64,000 bases of DNA from assembly GCA_028551475.1 (NCBI GenBank), contig CM052360.1:23196682-23260681 (forward strand), given 5' to 3'. Within the stretch, counting starts at the first letter, position 1. Each line of letters begins with the position of its first letter. Below the pieces are notes generated by a model. The model had not been told where the DNA came from. It made no database searches and saw only the letters and a program-made list of their open reading frames with translations. Below, piece after piece: positions 12,120 through 24,169 of the stretch. The position numbers and the translations under genes are program-made. This DNA is from Casuarina equisetifolia. Lineage: Eukaryota > Streptophyta > Magnoliopsida > Fagales > Casuarinaceae.

Positions 12120-14525
12120 ACTACATGAGATTACTTGGGATAAGTTGAATTGATTTTCTTTGAACATAAAGGATTTGGGCTATGTATCTAGTACTTTTTT
12201 TTTTTTCCTTTTCCCTTTCTAAGGATCAATACTTTTTTTGCGTGAAACGAGAAAATCTTGGTGATGGTCAATCTTACAAGCATATATGAATCCATACCCA
12301 TTAGAGTATGTAAAAATCTTCTACTTATTGTAGATAATCACATAGCCATCAAATGTCTTCATTAGGAAGTAGTGGCAAAACTCTCTAATCCGCTTGATTG
12401 CCCCTTCCAAGTTGGGATGTGCTCGGGTATGATTGTCAGTTATGTTGTTTCAGTGGAAAAAAGAATAGAGAAATTTATCCATGAGAGTTCTACTTGACTG
12501 TATGTACCAAATAATCTATATGAGTTTCTGTTACCCTGCCTTAACTCTGATATTCTAGTTCCATCTTGTTAAAACACTTCAAAAACTGCTTGTCGGGATT
12601 GTTAAACAGTGGCTTGCTTCAGAATATAGCCTACAAATGTAAATTAACATTTGGATTGTTAATAGCCAACTACAATTTATCTTGTATATTTTTTCAATGA
12701 AAAAAGAAACAAATAATGGAATTTATGAATTAATTGAATATTTTTTTCTTTTTAATATCTGCCAAATATTTTTTTGATATGAATGAATTGCATTCAAAAA
12801 TTAGTATACCAAATATGTTTCCTTCTATTCTTGACTTGAAAACCACTTTGTCTTTTCTACAGCTCTTTCGGTGACTTTTGTAATGCGTCGCTTCACTCAC
12901 TCACGTAATCGAACAACGGCGAAAACAAGCACGCCAGACGCGAAGGGATGCAGTTGTGTCATTTCCAAAGATATAAAGAAATACCATGGCTCTCGGGAAG
13001 AGCAAATAAGGACACCTTGCAAAAGTTAAGAAATGACAAACCCCAATGTTACCAAGTACAAGACTAAAGCTAAAACTAATAGCAAAAATTAGCGGTGGAG
13101 AAAAGAAAGATATAAGAATAGAAAAAGATATTTAAAAGAAGTGATCATGTAAAGGAGTGAAGTTTCGGTGTAAAAGTTAAATAAGGATAAGCAAAAGTCA
13201 AGGATATTTAAAGGAAGTAATCATGTGAAGGAGTGAAGTTTCGGTCAACAAGTTAGATAAAGATAAGCAAAAGTCAAAAAGAAAAAAGAAAAAAAAAAGG
13301 TTTTGGTGTTTCTTGATTTAACAACAATTTAGATCCATGACAAGGCCTATGTGATTATGTTGAAAAGAGTCAAGCTTGTATAATGAATAAGTTACATCTT
13401 TTAGTTATATTTTGAAGCCAAAGAGGTAGAAAATGCAAGACAGGCATGACTCAAGACATCTTTGATGAGGATTCAACAAAAACCTCTAAAAGGCATTTTC
13501 TTAAAGTAAAAAGCAATGTCATCAAAGAATCCTTTATGCTTGTCATCAAAAAGGTTTATCTAAATCGACTCAAGTCTATTTAGACATGCCTATCAAAATT
13601 TTATTAACAATAACTTTGATATGAATGATACATGTTAGAAATTCATTTTTATTTTAAAATTTGATTCAAGAGTGAGGGAGTTAGTCATCCATATATAAAA
13701 GATTTTCAAATATCATTTTATTTATGTAAAACTTTACAATACTATTTTTAATATGTTCCTTTGTAGCCAACATGGAATATGGGTTGTTTTGGGTATATTA
13801 AATCCCTCGCATACTACTTTAGACTAAGGGGATTTTTACTTAGAAGGAGCAATTCTTGAACTTAAATTGTGTCATCATTTAGGAAAACTATTTTTACCAA
13901 AAAAAAAAAACATAAAGACTTAAGAATAAAGAGTTAGTTATCTATTTATTTGTGAACTTATTAACCTCTCAATCAATAAATTGTTTACGAGACCCATAAA
14001 AGTTAGACTATTATTTGCATTATTGAATGATGACACTTTTTAGGATCTGGACATAGTTGACCAATAAACAAAGATCATGATTCTCCCCCAAAAATATAAT
14101 TGTTGAAAAGTTCAAAGATAAAATTGTAGTCGAGATGAAGTTTCAACAAATTTGGTTAAGAGGTTAATGTCATATGAAGGTATTAGATGAACTCCTTCAT
14201 GTTTTCCTGTAGGAGAAGTATTCAACTTTTTCTGACTCAAACAAATTAAATAAAATTTAATCATTTTTTCCTTGATCTCTTTCGCGACTAAAGTAACAAC
14301 TGCTGTTGTTACGTCGCCAGAGAAACCCCGTGGCCTTGCACCTGTTGAAACAGGGGAGGTGTTCGCTGGGAGAAGTGCGGGATGCAGTTCCGTCGGGGGG
14401 CGACGCCAGTAGGAGGGCTGGTGTTGGAATCAGATGAGGGGAAGCTGCTGAGGGGTGGAATCTGTCGGAAGTAGGGAGAGGGTGGCGGTGCAAACGGAGC
14501 TCCCACAACATTTTGCCGAACAATC
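12120..14525. repeat. Segmental duplication S1, copy 2
   Basis: Second copy of the 2495-4990 segment. It ends with GC-rich block R (14300-14525). A ~50-bp stretch near 13135-13185 is repeated at 13203-13260 as a small tandem duplication not present in copy 1. No gene is seen. The minus-strand frames at 14257-14527 lie in block R and are not maintained in copy 1. Confidence 0.75.
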
Positions 14526-14589
14526 AATCAGTTCTGTCACAAAATTACTGTGCATATCTTATGCTTCATACACAAATATAATTGAACGC

Positions 14590-16560
14590 CTTTCCTAAAA
14601 ACAAGATATTAGAAAAAGTGGCGGTAGAACTTAATGGCAAGTGTTTTTTTCATTAAATTATAGTTATTTAATATTCTATTCTTAGGACTCAGTTTTATAA
14701 TATAGCATAAAAACAAGCATACGATAATGTTGCTTGAAAAAGGGAAAAAAATGATGTTGCTTGCATACTAGATAAATCATAGTGCATGATTTTTCTCCCC
14801 TTTTTTAGTGGATTCCAAGCAGGTCTAAAATAAAGTTGATTTATTGCTTAGCACACATCTTATCATGTGTCAATAGGTCAAAAATTAAATTTTACACCTT
14901 TGTAGTTTATACCTAAGTTAAAATAAAAATTAATTGTTCAGTTAACGAAAAAATTTTATAATTTACTTTTGAATTGTTCAATAGATTACAATACTCAAAA
15001 ACACTTTAATTTTTTATATTGAACAATTTTTAGAATTTTGTTGGCCAAGTTAAGTCATAAAAAGTTGTTTGATGATAACAAAAATTAATCTTTGGAGTAA
15101 CTTTTATAAAAAAAGAAAGTCAGGCTGAAATTTCTTTAAAACTTACTCAAAGTTTTAACAAACTTCTTAAAATATTGGTAGTGTTTTGATTACGTTAAAT
15201 TTGAGGCTGCCTTTCTTTTTATGAAAGGACAGGTGCAATCAACTAAAATTATAGTGAGATATACTTTATTCGTGGACCTAGTGAGAGGCGACGATCAACT
15301 ACTTGATGGGACCATAGGCGTTGAGTAGTAATGAACAATTACCGCGTTCTAGGATGTGTGTACAAATTTGACTAATGAACGAGGCACTGTCTTTCTTGCA
15401 TGCGGTTTAGCTTTTGAAAAAGTCAGTGTCCTTTTGACATTATTGAGATAGGCAAGTGTTATCCAATGGCGACTACTGGAAAAGCACAAAACATACGGCA
15501 TCGGGTAAAGAAGGGTTGGCAAGCTGCACAGAAGGCGATGTTCTGCCAACCACAACGTGCTGTACTTTTCCAACTTCACAGCACGCCAAGTTTTAAAATG
15601 TTTCCCGAGTTTTGTTTAGTTGACTTGTAGGCAGCTTTCGGGACCCTCACGCAGCATGCCAAGTTGTCAAAAATGTTTTTACTTCGACTAGGAAGTAAAG
15701 TCCAAAAGTGGGCGACACGATTTACAGTGCCTGCTGTTGCATTTTTAATAACTGATATGGGAAGACCACTTTTAATATGAAAAGACAGAGGACTTATCAC
15801 AAATTCCTAAGATTCAACTGCGGCTTACAAACCCCATCAAATGATGCATCCTTGTGAGAAACTCCTCAAAACAGTAAAACTGTAAAACACAATACCTTTT
15901 CCAGGTTAAACATTAGATGATTGGAAGATGAGTAGAAACTCAAGATGTGTAAAGCTGGTGAGATGCCAACTGCGCAGGCAATGTTGACTTGCTGGCCAAC
16001 AATTGACTTGATGGTCAAGGATACAATGAGATCAACAAATCTAACCAAGGTTGGCTGGTTACGATGTGATGCAAATGCCAACGTACAATGAAGAAGCTAC
16101 AAAATATAAAGTTAGTCAAGAGCTCAATGTCAATGAAGGTTTCAAGAGAATTTCGTTATTTTGTAGAAGTTTGTAAATTCTACCTTCTTAAAAAAATATA
16201 GTTTTAATTTGATCAATTTCTTTGTCAATGATTTCTTTTTACTATTGAAGTAATTAGAAAAAGAAAAACTAAAAATGAAATGATACTTCGCGAAAAATAC
16301 TTAACTACAAAGATCTTGCATCATTTAATTCCCCTGAGTTCATATATATGTAAAGAGCTTATGATAAGATTTTTTTGAAAGCATTGCACACAAAGTTAAC
16401 ATTAGTAGTGGATTCCATGAAACAAACTCATTTACATTAGTAACAATCAAGTATGTAGGATACTTCATAAGCAACAAAGCACAAAGACTAGAAAAACTTG
16501 CATTGGTAGCTTTAATTCGTGTACAAAACTCCACATGAATATTACCCTTATCTACTTTGA
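14590..16560. repeat. Flank modules Q and P, and 3' flank of pseudogene A
   Basis: 14620-15080 is a copy of module Q, and 15300-15430 a copy of module P. 15430-15800 resembles 34620-35060, and 15800-16560 resembles 35100-35745. This segment is the shared 3' side of the minus-strand LRK10L class. Several short frames occur on the minus strand but none is conserved between the two copies, so I see no gene here. Confidence 0.6.
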
Positions 16561-16569
16561 CATCTTATT

Positions 16570-18940
16570 TTTGGTTTAGATGCCTTGCAACCCTTTGTGC
16601 ATTCATATGTGTGGCACTTGCTGAGGCAAATGGATTGGGAGGCATGCTTAGTTTTGCCCACCTTCTAGCATTTGAATTACAACTTTCATAGAAGGACGAT
16701 CTATTGAGTTCCATTGAATGCACCAAAGCCCTACAATGGCAAGTTTATTTGCAATTTAAGCTTTTCCATCATCTTCAATAAAAACTCGTAGATCTTCTTG
16801 TTATTCTAGGAAATTGTAGATCCATTATGGGAAATAAACTTGACTAGTATTCTTAGTAGAGATGTCAAAATTTTTCTTGCCTCCAACTACTTTAAGCAAT
16901 AAAATTCCAAAACTATAAATATCTGCTTTGTAAGAAAAACTTCTAAAGTTTCCAAAAAATACCTCTGGTGCAATGTAACCTATGGTTCCCCTTGCTGTGG
17001 TCATAGACACCGCACTCTGATCCTTTGAACACAACTTGGCAAGGCCAAAATCTAAAATTTTTGGATTTAAATTTTCATCTAATAAAATGTTATGAGGTTT
17101 GATATCAAAATGGAGGATTTATTGGCCACACCCATGGTGGAGATAGTCAATCCCTTTTGCTATGCCAATAACAATATCTTGTAATTTTTTGCAACCAAGG
17201 AGATGATTTTTTGTTTTCGATGAAGATATAAACTTTTCTAGTGAATAATTTGGTAAAAACTCATAGACTAGAGCTCGTCGAAATCCATCAACACAAAAAC
17301 CAAGCAAGCAAACCACATTAACATGGTGAATCCTACCCATTGTTCCTACTTCATTTATGAATTCTTCTCCATTTTCCATGGATATGTTCAAAATCTTCAC
17401 TGCAACTTGAATTTCATTTGAGAGCTTTCCCTTAAACACTGTTCCATATGCTCCTTCACCCAACTTCTCAAAAAAATGCTTTGTAATTCTTTTGATATCA
17501 ACATATGAGAATCTTGTGGGTTTGAAGTTTTTATAATCCTCCAAAAAAATTTTGATTGTGTTTTCAGTTTCCTTTTTTGCTTTATCATGGCTGTAAACAT
17601 AATAGAGAGCCAAAATTGTAGGGACTAACATAAGTGAACCTAAGATAATACCTACATATTAATTTTTTACTAGTTTAGAACTTTCATCTCCAATAATGAA
17701 AAACTCAAATGGTAATGCAAGACTCACCAGTAATCTTTAGCCTCTACAATTTATCTGTTAAAAATTGACAAAATTAGCTTCTCATTTTACTAAAAAAGAA
17801 AAAATAATTATTTATGTGGAATGACCTTACTAATAGTAGAGCAATGTGAATTGAAACCTTAAATCCAAGTTCTAGGTGTCTACGAGGTCCAAACATTTTA
17901 TGCAATGATTTTTACTTAACTAAGGTATGCAATATAATCTTTGAAGAAAGCTGTACGTTGATGGGTATTACTTATTTTTGAAACAATTTGCTGAAGTCCT
18001 TCGGTGACGAAACAATATAAAGTCATTTATTCAAAGAATGAGATTCTGTTTACTAAAAGAAAGTAAAAGGAGTAATTGGAGTCTGATTCTCCCTTCCTTT
18101 TTTATTTTTTATTTTTTATTTTTTATTTTTTTTATTTTCTGATTAGATGCATGAATCACAGGAAAAAGGAACACGCCTGCGCGGCAAATATTTTATTTTG
18201 CCATATAAATGAGTGGAAATGGATACAGGAAATTGGCCGCTGCGTGGAGCATCTGTAAACTAGCTTTGCCTGATCAATAAATTTTGCTTGCAAACTGAGA
18301 AAGACCATACCTTCAGGTTTTGCTCGGGAGAAGCACTCACTTTTCGATCCATTGAGCATTCTGCGATCTAATTTCTTAGCCTTTCACTTGACAGTCTCTG
18401 CACCCTTCTGTCACGGACCAATTCAATTGCAGACTTTTGTCATTTCCACTCATTACTCCATATGGAATTGATGAAAGAGCATACATCTTTCTACAAGATG
18501 CTATGGGATAGTTGCTGATGTCACTATCCGCAGGAAAAGCACGAACTTGGTGGGTGGGGCTACGAAGACAAGAGATATCATATCCTGTTTCTTCTGATGA
18601 GGAACAATTGAATAAGATGTAGTCATCAGTGTATCTTTCTGCGATCTGGAAAGGCGAGGTAGACAAATTGAATCGGCGAAGCTGTCCTTGGAAGCAAGGC
18701 TCTGAGTATCGTACTGTAAGTACCTTAGCTTCGTAGTCGATCAGTTTGACAGAGAATTTCATTGAAATGGGCAGCTCGAGCACCGTGTCGTGGTTATCAG
18801 TGCAGGATAGAGTAAACCCAGGCAAGCCACAGTGAAATGGCTGGGTGTTAAGCCGGAAGGGATGTCGAATGGCAGGGCCATGGCGTCCACACCGTAATTC
18901 AGCGAAGTCTTTATCACCATCTGCAAGGTATCTCAGGGTC
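16570..18940 (-). pseudogene. LRK10L-type receptor kinase pseudogene (copy A, second class)
   Basis: Exon 1 (about 18376-18938) encodes a GUB_WAK_bind ectodomain. It shows the CGRHGPAIRHPFRL start, a CG-PGF-LSC motif, an N-terminal ELPISMKF segment and a later NCSSSEE. No in-frame Met or signal peptide remains upstream. A stop and a 1-nt frameshift sit just after CRDCQVKG, shortly before the donor at about 18311. A small exon ends near 17729. The kinase exon starts at 17651 after a TAG acceptor and begins with a membrane helix. Visible motifs are GEGAYG, VK in the VAIK position, [15 protein letters not shown] and APE. Stops interrupt it just before the [10 protein letters not shown] loop (about 17120) and at the YFP-WIY site (about 16822). 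The full gene plan is preserved but coding capacity is lost. It lies head-to-head with gene B. Confidence 0.85.
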
Positions 18941-20484
18941 TTAATTTTCCCACATAAGCAGGATACATATCATAAAAGTATTTGTCCTATATTTTGTGTA
19001 TTTATGTGGACGATAACGCGTGGAACGACTGATTAAGGTGGCTCGCGTGCAGTGTCAAAAACGACAACTGCCCTTCCTTGAAGTTTCTCTTCATTAATTT
19101 CCTTCTCATGTTCACACCTAACCAAGTTGAAGTATAAATTAATTCTTCGATTAGATAAAAGAACCCTGCAAGTTTACCTTGTTAGGTAAAAGATCAAGAA
19201 ATACTTTAAAACTTTTGGTTTTACGATTTTTTGAAAACTTTATAATCAAAATTAATTTTATGGAAAATTCTCGATGAACCAAATATTTGTCTTCAGAGCA
19301 ATTTTTACACTTAAAGTTATTTACAACAAATCAAAGTGAGGTTGAAATTCTTAAAATTTACTTGAACATAGTATTTCAAAGTTTGAACAAATTCATTGAC
19401 TGGGATTCGGATTCTTGATTAACTGCATGTTATTTCTTGGAAAAATCAATACCCCTGAGACAGTTTTCGAAGAAGGTACAAAAAATTTCGATCATTTTTC
19501 TGTCTCTCACTATCCATCTAAGCAGGAGACACGTGATGAGTACAGTAACAAGCAAACGATTGAGATGGCGTTGGTGCAGTGTCCAACACGCTAACTGCAG
19601 TTCCTTGAAGTTTCTCTTCATCATTTTCCTCCACATGTTTAAGATCATTCCTATTAAGTTTTTGTTTTTTCGTGCTAAACTTAAATTGAGTATCAGATAC
19701 GCATTTTGTATGGATAAATAAATGCATAAGTCTACATATTTTACTACATGTGTTAGAGTTAAAAGGACATGTTTTTTTTTATGTTCATGTCACTTCTAGA
19801 TTTTTACAATTAAATTTTCAAAACCCATAGAAATGTTAAAAAGATGTAAGACCTAATATTATATTAGAAATTTAAAATTTAAGTTAAAATTTAATTTTAA
19901 AAATATTTTTTATATTCTAATATTATCTAAGAATTTTAATGAATTAAAAAATACAGCATTAACTTATTGAAAAGACGAGGTTGACAAGTTGACTGAAGGG
20001 GTCCTTAGAGGCAAGGCTTTGGGCATTGTCCTTCAATTATCTTAGTTTGGTAGTCAATCTCTTTCACAAGCAATTTCACAAAGAGTGACAGCTCCAACAC
20101 CGAGTGATGGATGTCGCTACAGGACTCAGACTAGTCGGAAGGGGAATCGATCTTCTGGTCCAAGTCCTCCACACCATAATTCAGTCAACCCGTTTTGGGT
20201 TGATCATGGAATATGAAGTGTGCTTTCTGGCCATTTCTAATCAAGCAACCCTCTCTAATTTCTGAAAGGTATAAGGCGTACAGTAACACGCAAATGATTG
20301 AGATGGCAAGTGTGCAGTGTCAAATACGCAAACTGCAGCTCCTTGAAGTTTCTCTGCATCATTTCCCTCCACACATTTAATTTCATCCCACTGTCATCTA
20401 TTTATTTTTCACCTCTATATTCATACTACCGAAAAGTAAAACCAAAAACCAAAAGAAACCTCTGTTCTCTCTCTGTCTCTCTCA
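18941..20484. promoter_or_regulatory. Head-to-head intergenic region between pseudogene A and gene B
   Basis: About 1.5 kb separates the two divergent starts. A ~60-bp upstream module built around ttccttgaagtttctct is present three times on the plus strand (about 19050-19110, 19575-19640 and 20311-20375), and a fourth copy is upstream of gene C (39928-39990). Each is preceded by a gtcaaa-acgc-aactgc-type stretch. Closest to gene B are a TATA-like TATAT at 20416-20420 and a CT-rich leader (20462-20484) before the ATG. The leader type is shared with C and D. The conserved module is a candidate cis-regulatory block; its factor is unknown. Confidence 0.5.
19975..20260 (-). pseudogene. LRK10L ectodomain scrap in the promoter of gene B
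   Basis: This stretch is a decayed copy of the minus-strand ectodomain exon of pseudogene A (compare 18650-18900). Matching landmarks are the gaggt-gacaa-ttga region, the aagct-tccttgga-gcaaggct region and the ccacacc-taattcag region near the protein start. Insertions and deletions destroy the frame. It sits between two copies of the upstream module, so the intergenic region itself has been duplicated. Confidence 0.6.
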
Positions 20485-23480
20485 ATGGCAAGACGCCTTC
20501 CCTTCTCTGCTAAACTCACGACCCTGTTTGTTCTAGTACTACTTCATGAAATCTGCAGTGCTAAGCATAGTCATCACTGTGCTCCTTCTTCCTGCGGTGA
20601 CATCCGTAACATAAGCTATCCCTTTCGACTGAAAGACGATCCAAAAAGCTGCGGAATCCCAAGGTACACACTTTGGTGTGAGAGCAACCATACACTGTTG
20701 TACATCTATGGTGTAAAATACTATGTACGGCAAATCAATTACAATAACCACACAATCCGAGTGGTGGACCCAGGTATTCAGACCGACAACTTCCTCCGCC
20801 CTCGTTATTTTCTAAACCAGTATAATTTCACTTATGATTATCCATATTATCTATCTGCCCCAAGAAAAAATGGGTCAGGGAGTGATTCCGAGCTGTCAAA
20901 GATTGTGCTTTTCTGGATCTGTGAAAGGCCGGTAAATTCTTCATTGTACTACGACATTGCTGCTTGCTTTGATGATGGAGGAAACTCGTCCAACTCTTCT
21001 TTCTCCCATTCCAAGAGGTACAGATATGCTCGAGTTGGCAAAATGAATGTAAGTGAAGTACAGGACTTTTGCCAAGTAGACGGAATGTTTCCCACATCTT
21101 GGCCAGGAAATGATGGACCAAATATTTCCTGTTCAGACTTCCGCGACGAATTGGAATATGGTTTTGAGCTTTCATGGTCGGGAGTTAGTGATGACCATGA
21201 CAATCAGGCTTGCTACTTCGATAAGGGAAATCGTTATTATTGCCGTCTTCCTATTACAGGTAACGAGTCAAGAATGTTGATATTTGAATACCTTTTGGAC
21301 ATTTATTTCTTTCCTGACCCGTATTTCTGACTCGCACCACAGATTGATGTGTTTTTCAGATAACAGTTCCGGTTTTTCCTTTTCTTAATCTTTTTTCTTA
21401 TAACTGATTTTGATCAAAACCACTAATGTCTTAATGTCTTGTAGCACTATAGTGACTTAATTTCTAATTCCGAGTTCATAAAAGCTAACGTTGTTGTTTT
21501 CTTTATCACAGACTATCTTCAGGAAGCATTATGTGAGTTTTCTCGCCCAAAACATTCTTTGAATGACAATATAGAGTTAGAAATAGATTTGATATGTTTA
21601 ATGGAGTACATTTGAATTGGTTGTTCTAAACTTTTAAGCTTTTGCTCGGATTTGAAAAACCATAGGAAGTACATACGAACAGAAACTGTCAAATTTCTTA
21701 ACTAATTACCAACTTCAAATGAATAAAATCACCAGATGATGATACAAATGGAAGTTTGATACAGTGCTTTGGCACTCATTAGTCTAGAACTTCTAAGAAA
21801 TTAGCTTAAGAAGTTTAACAAAGTATCAAATTTCTTAAGAAATTAACTTCTTCTATAAATAAAAGTAATTTCTTTTTTCCTGCCACATTGGTTCAAATGA
21901 TTACAAAACATCAGTAACCAATACTTCGCATAGGCAAATCAAAATATTAATAATCAATACTTCTATTAAATTGATCAAAATCATGTTTACCAATCTTAAT
22001 AGGCAAAATATTTATCCCAACTATAGGTTAGCCAAAGCACAATGAGAATGAATAAAATCCAGCTAATCTGATTTGAATTCCATAAATGTAAATGAAAAGC
22101 ATTACGAGCTCCTTTATACAAAGTTGAAAAATTATTTAGCTTATGATTACTTACTAATTAAATTCTTCCTTTTCTATTCAGATTTTGTGATAGATTCTCC
22201 GACCTTAATTGGTAAGAATTTTTTTTTCGTTTGATATACTTTTATTTGGTTATAAGATCTATTTTATTATAGTATAGCTATTTTTAACCTATAGATAAAG
22301 ATTTAGAAAAATACAGAAATAGATTTACCTTCTTCTAACTATTTTTGGATTCTCCTACCTAGGAATGTACCATGGGCTATTAATGATTTTGGGGACTCCA
22401 TTGATCATAGCGTTTTTGATATACAAATGGCGTAGGAGACATCAATCTATGTATGACACCATTGAAGAATACCTTCAAACTCACAACAACCTTATGCCAA
22501 TTAGGTACTCTTACTCAGAAATTAAGAAGATGACTAAGAGTTTCATAGAAAAATTAGGTGAAGGAGGCTATGGTACTGTATACAAAGGAACATTACGAAG
22601 TGGGCATCCTGTAGCAATAAAGATGTTGGGTAAGTCTAAAGGTAATGGACAAGATTTTATAAATGAAGTTGCAACAGTGGGAAGGATACATCATGTTAAT
22701 GTAGTACAACTCATTGGTTTTTGTGTTGAAGGGTCAAAGCGAGCTCTAATATATGAATTCATGCCAAATGGGTCATTGAATAAGCACATTTTTTCACCAG
22801 AAGGAAGCATTTTCTTAAGCTACAAAAGAATATATGATATTGCTCTAGGAGTTGCTCATGGGATTGACTATTTACATCAAGGATGTGACATGCAAATTTT
22901 GCATTTTGATATCAAGCCTCATAACATTCTCCTTGATGAGAATTTCACACCCAAGGTTTCTGATTTTGGTTTGGCAAAACTATTTCCAGTGGAGAATAGT
23001 ATTGTTTCTTTAACTGCAGCAAGAGGAACCCTTGGATATATGGCTCCTGAGTTATTTTATAAGAACATTGGAGGTATCTCATATAAAGCTGATGTTTATA
23101 GCTTTGGAAATTTATTAATGGAAATGGCAAGTAAAAGAAAGAATGTGAATGCCTTTGCTGAACATTCAAGCCAAATTTACTTCCCGACTTGGATTTATGA
23201 CCAATTACACCAAGAAGAGAACATAGGAATGGATGAACTTGATGAAGAGGAAAAGAAAATTGTTAAGAAGATGGTCATAGTGGCATTTTGGTGCATCCAA
23301 ATGAAGCCTAGTGAGCGCCCTCCAATGAAAAAGGTCATAGACATGCTTGAAGGAGATATTCAAAGCTTACAAATGCCTTTGAAACCTTCTTTACAATCAC
23401 TAGAAAGCCCGATTATTGAAGCCAAAAAGGATTCCAATCAAACTAGCTCATCATTTAGATTTGAGAAATCAAGTAAGTAA
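20485..23480 (+). CDS. LRK10L: LRK10L-type receptor-like Ser/Thr kinase, gene B (intact)
   Basis: Predicted exons are 20485-21259, 21512-21532, 22182-22211 and 22363-23480. All introns are GT-AG and phase 1. They join to 1944 nt, or 647 aa. Residues 1-26 are a signal peptide (hydrophobic core LFVLVLLH, cleavage near CSA-K). A GUB_WAK_bind ectodomain follows ([15 protein letters not shown], further Cys, several N-x-S/T sites). The membrane helix is about residues 281-296, then a basic KWRRRH stop. The kinase has GEGGYG (341-346), Lys362 in VAIK, Glu377, HFDIKPHN (456-463, Asp458), DFG (476-478) and APE (503-505). HFD in place of HRD is usual in this family, so activity is plausible. By family it is a plasma-membrane receptor with a putative wall- or pathogen-sensing role; the ligand is unknown. 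The start is the first ATG after the CT-rich leader, matching C and D. Confidence 0.9.
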
Positions 23481-24169
23481 CTCACTTTTGTAAACGCAAA
23501 TATAATTCTTATATTGCTTTGCTAAACAACTCACTTCCTTATTTACCTTTACTAATCAATTACGTGAGTGTTGGAAAAGTATACTGCTATGTTCTTTTAT
23601 CATCATAATAAAATACTACCTGAACTTGGTGAATATATCTCAATGTTTAAGTGAAACATTTCAAATTACAATATCTTGATGTTTGTATCTATTAAACATA
23701 ATTTTATGAATTCATACAATTTATTATGTATTTCACACTTAAAAAAATTGTGTACACTTCAAACATTTGATAACCAAATAATCTCATACTATCTTTTATG
23801 AATTTAACAAGCTCATTTAACTCATAATATTTTACAGGTTTAACTCATTTAATGAAATTGACTTTAATTTCTTATTAGAAAAGCCAAAATCAATTCATGT
23901 CTTAACTAAATTCAAACAATTCATAAAACCACATTGTAGTTTCATTCAAATATTTTAATGCATAACCAAGAAAGCATAACATTGTATCATCAAATTTGTC
24001 ATCAATATCAACATCCAATAGTTTCATTTATTGGAACTAAGGAAAATTATTCAATAAATTACCATAATCTATAGTTAATCTCATCACCAACATTATTTTA
24101 TTTTACAACTTAATATATCCCAAAAGTCCCATTACCAAGGAAATGAATGGACCAACAAGAAAATCTTAC
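23481..24169. other. 3' flank of gene B
   Basis: AT-rich sequence similar to 46883-47240 and 62483-62930, the flanks of C and D. It contains possible polyadenylation signals of the AATAAA type, for example around 23608. No gene is seen. Confidence 0.5.

Noticed and set aside
20828-21203. Minus-strand frames opposite exon 1 of gene B
   Set aside because: They are antisense shadows of the receptor ectodomain, and similar shadows appear opposite exon 1 of C and D.
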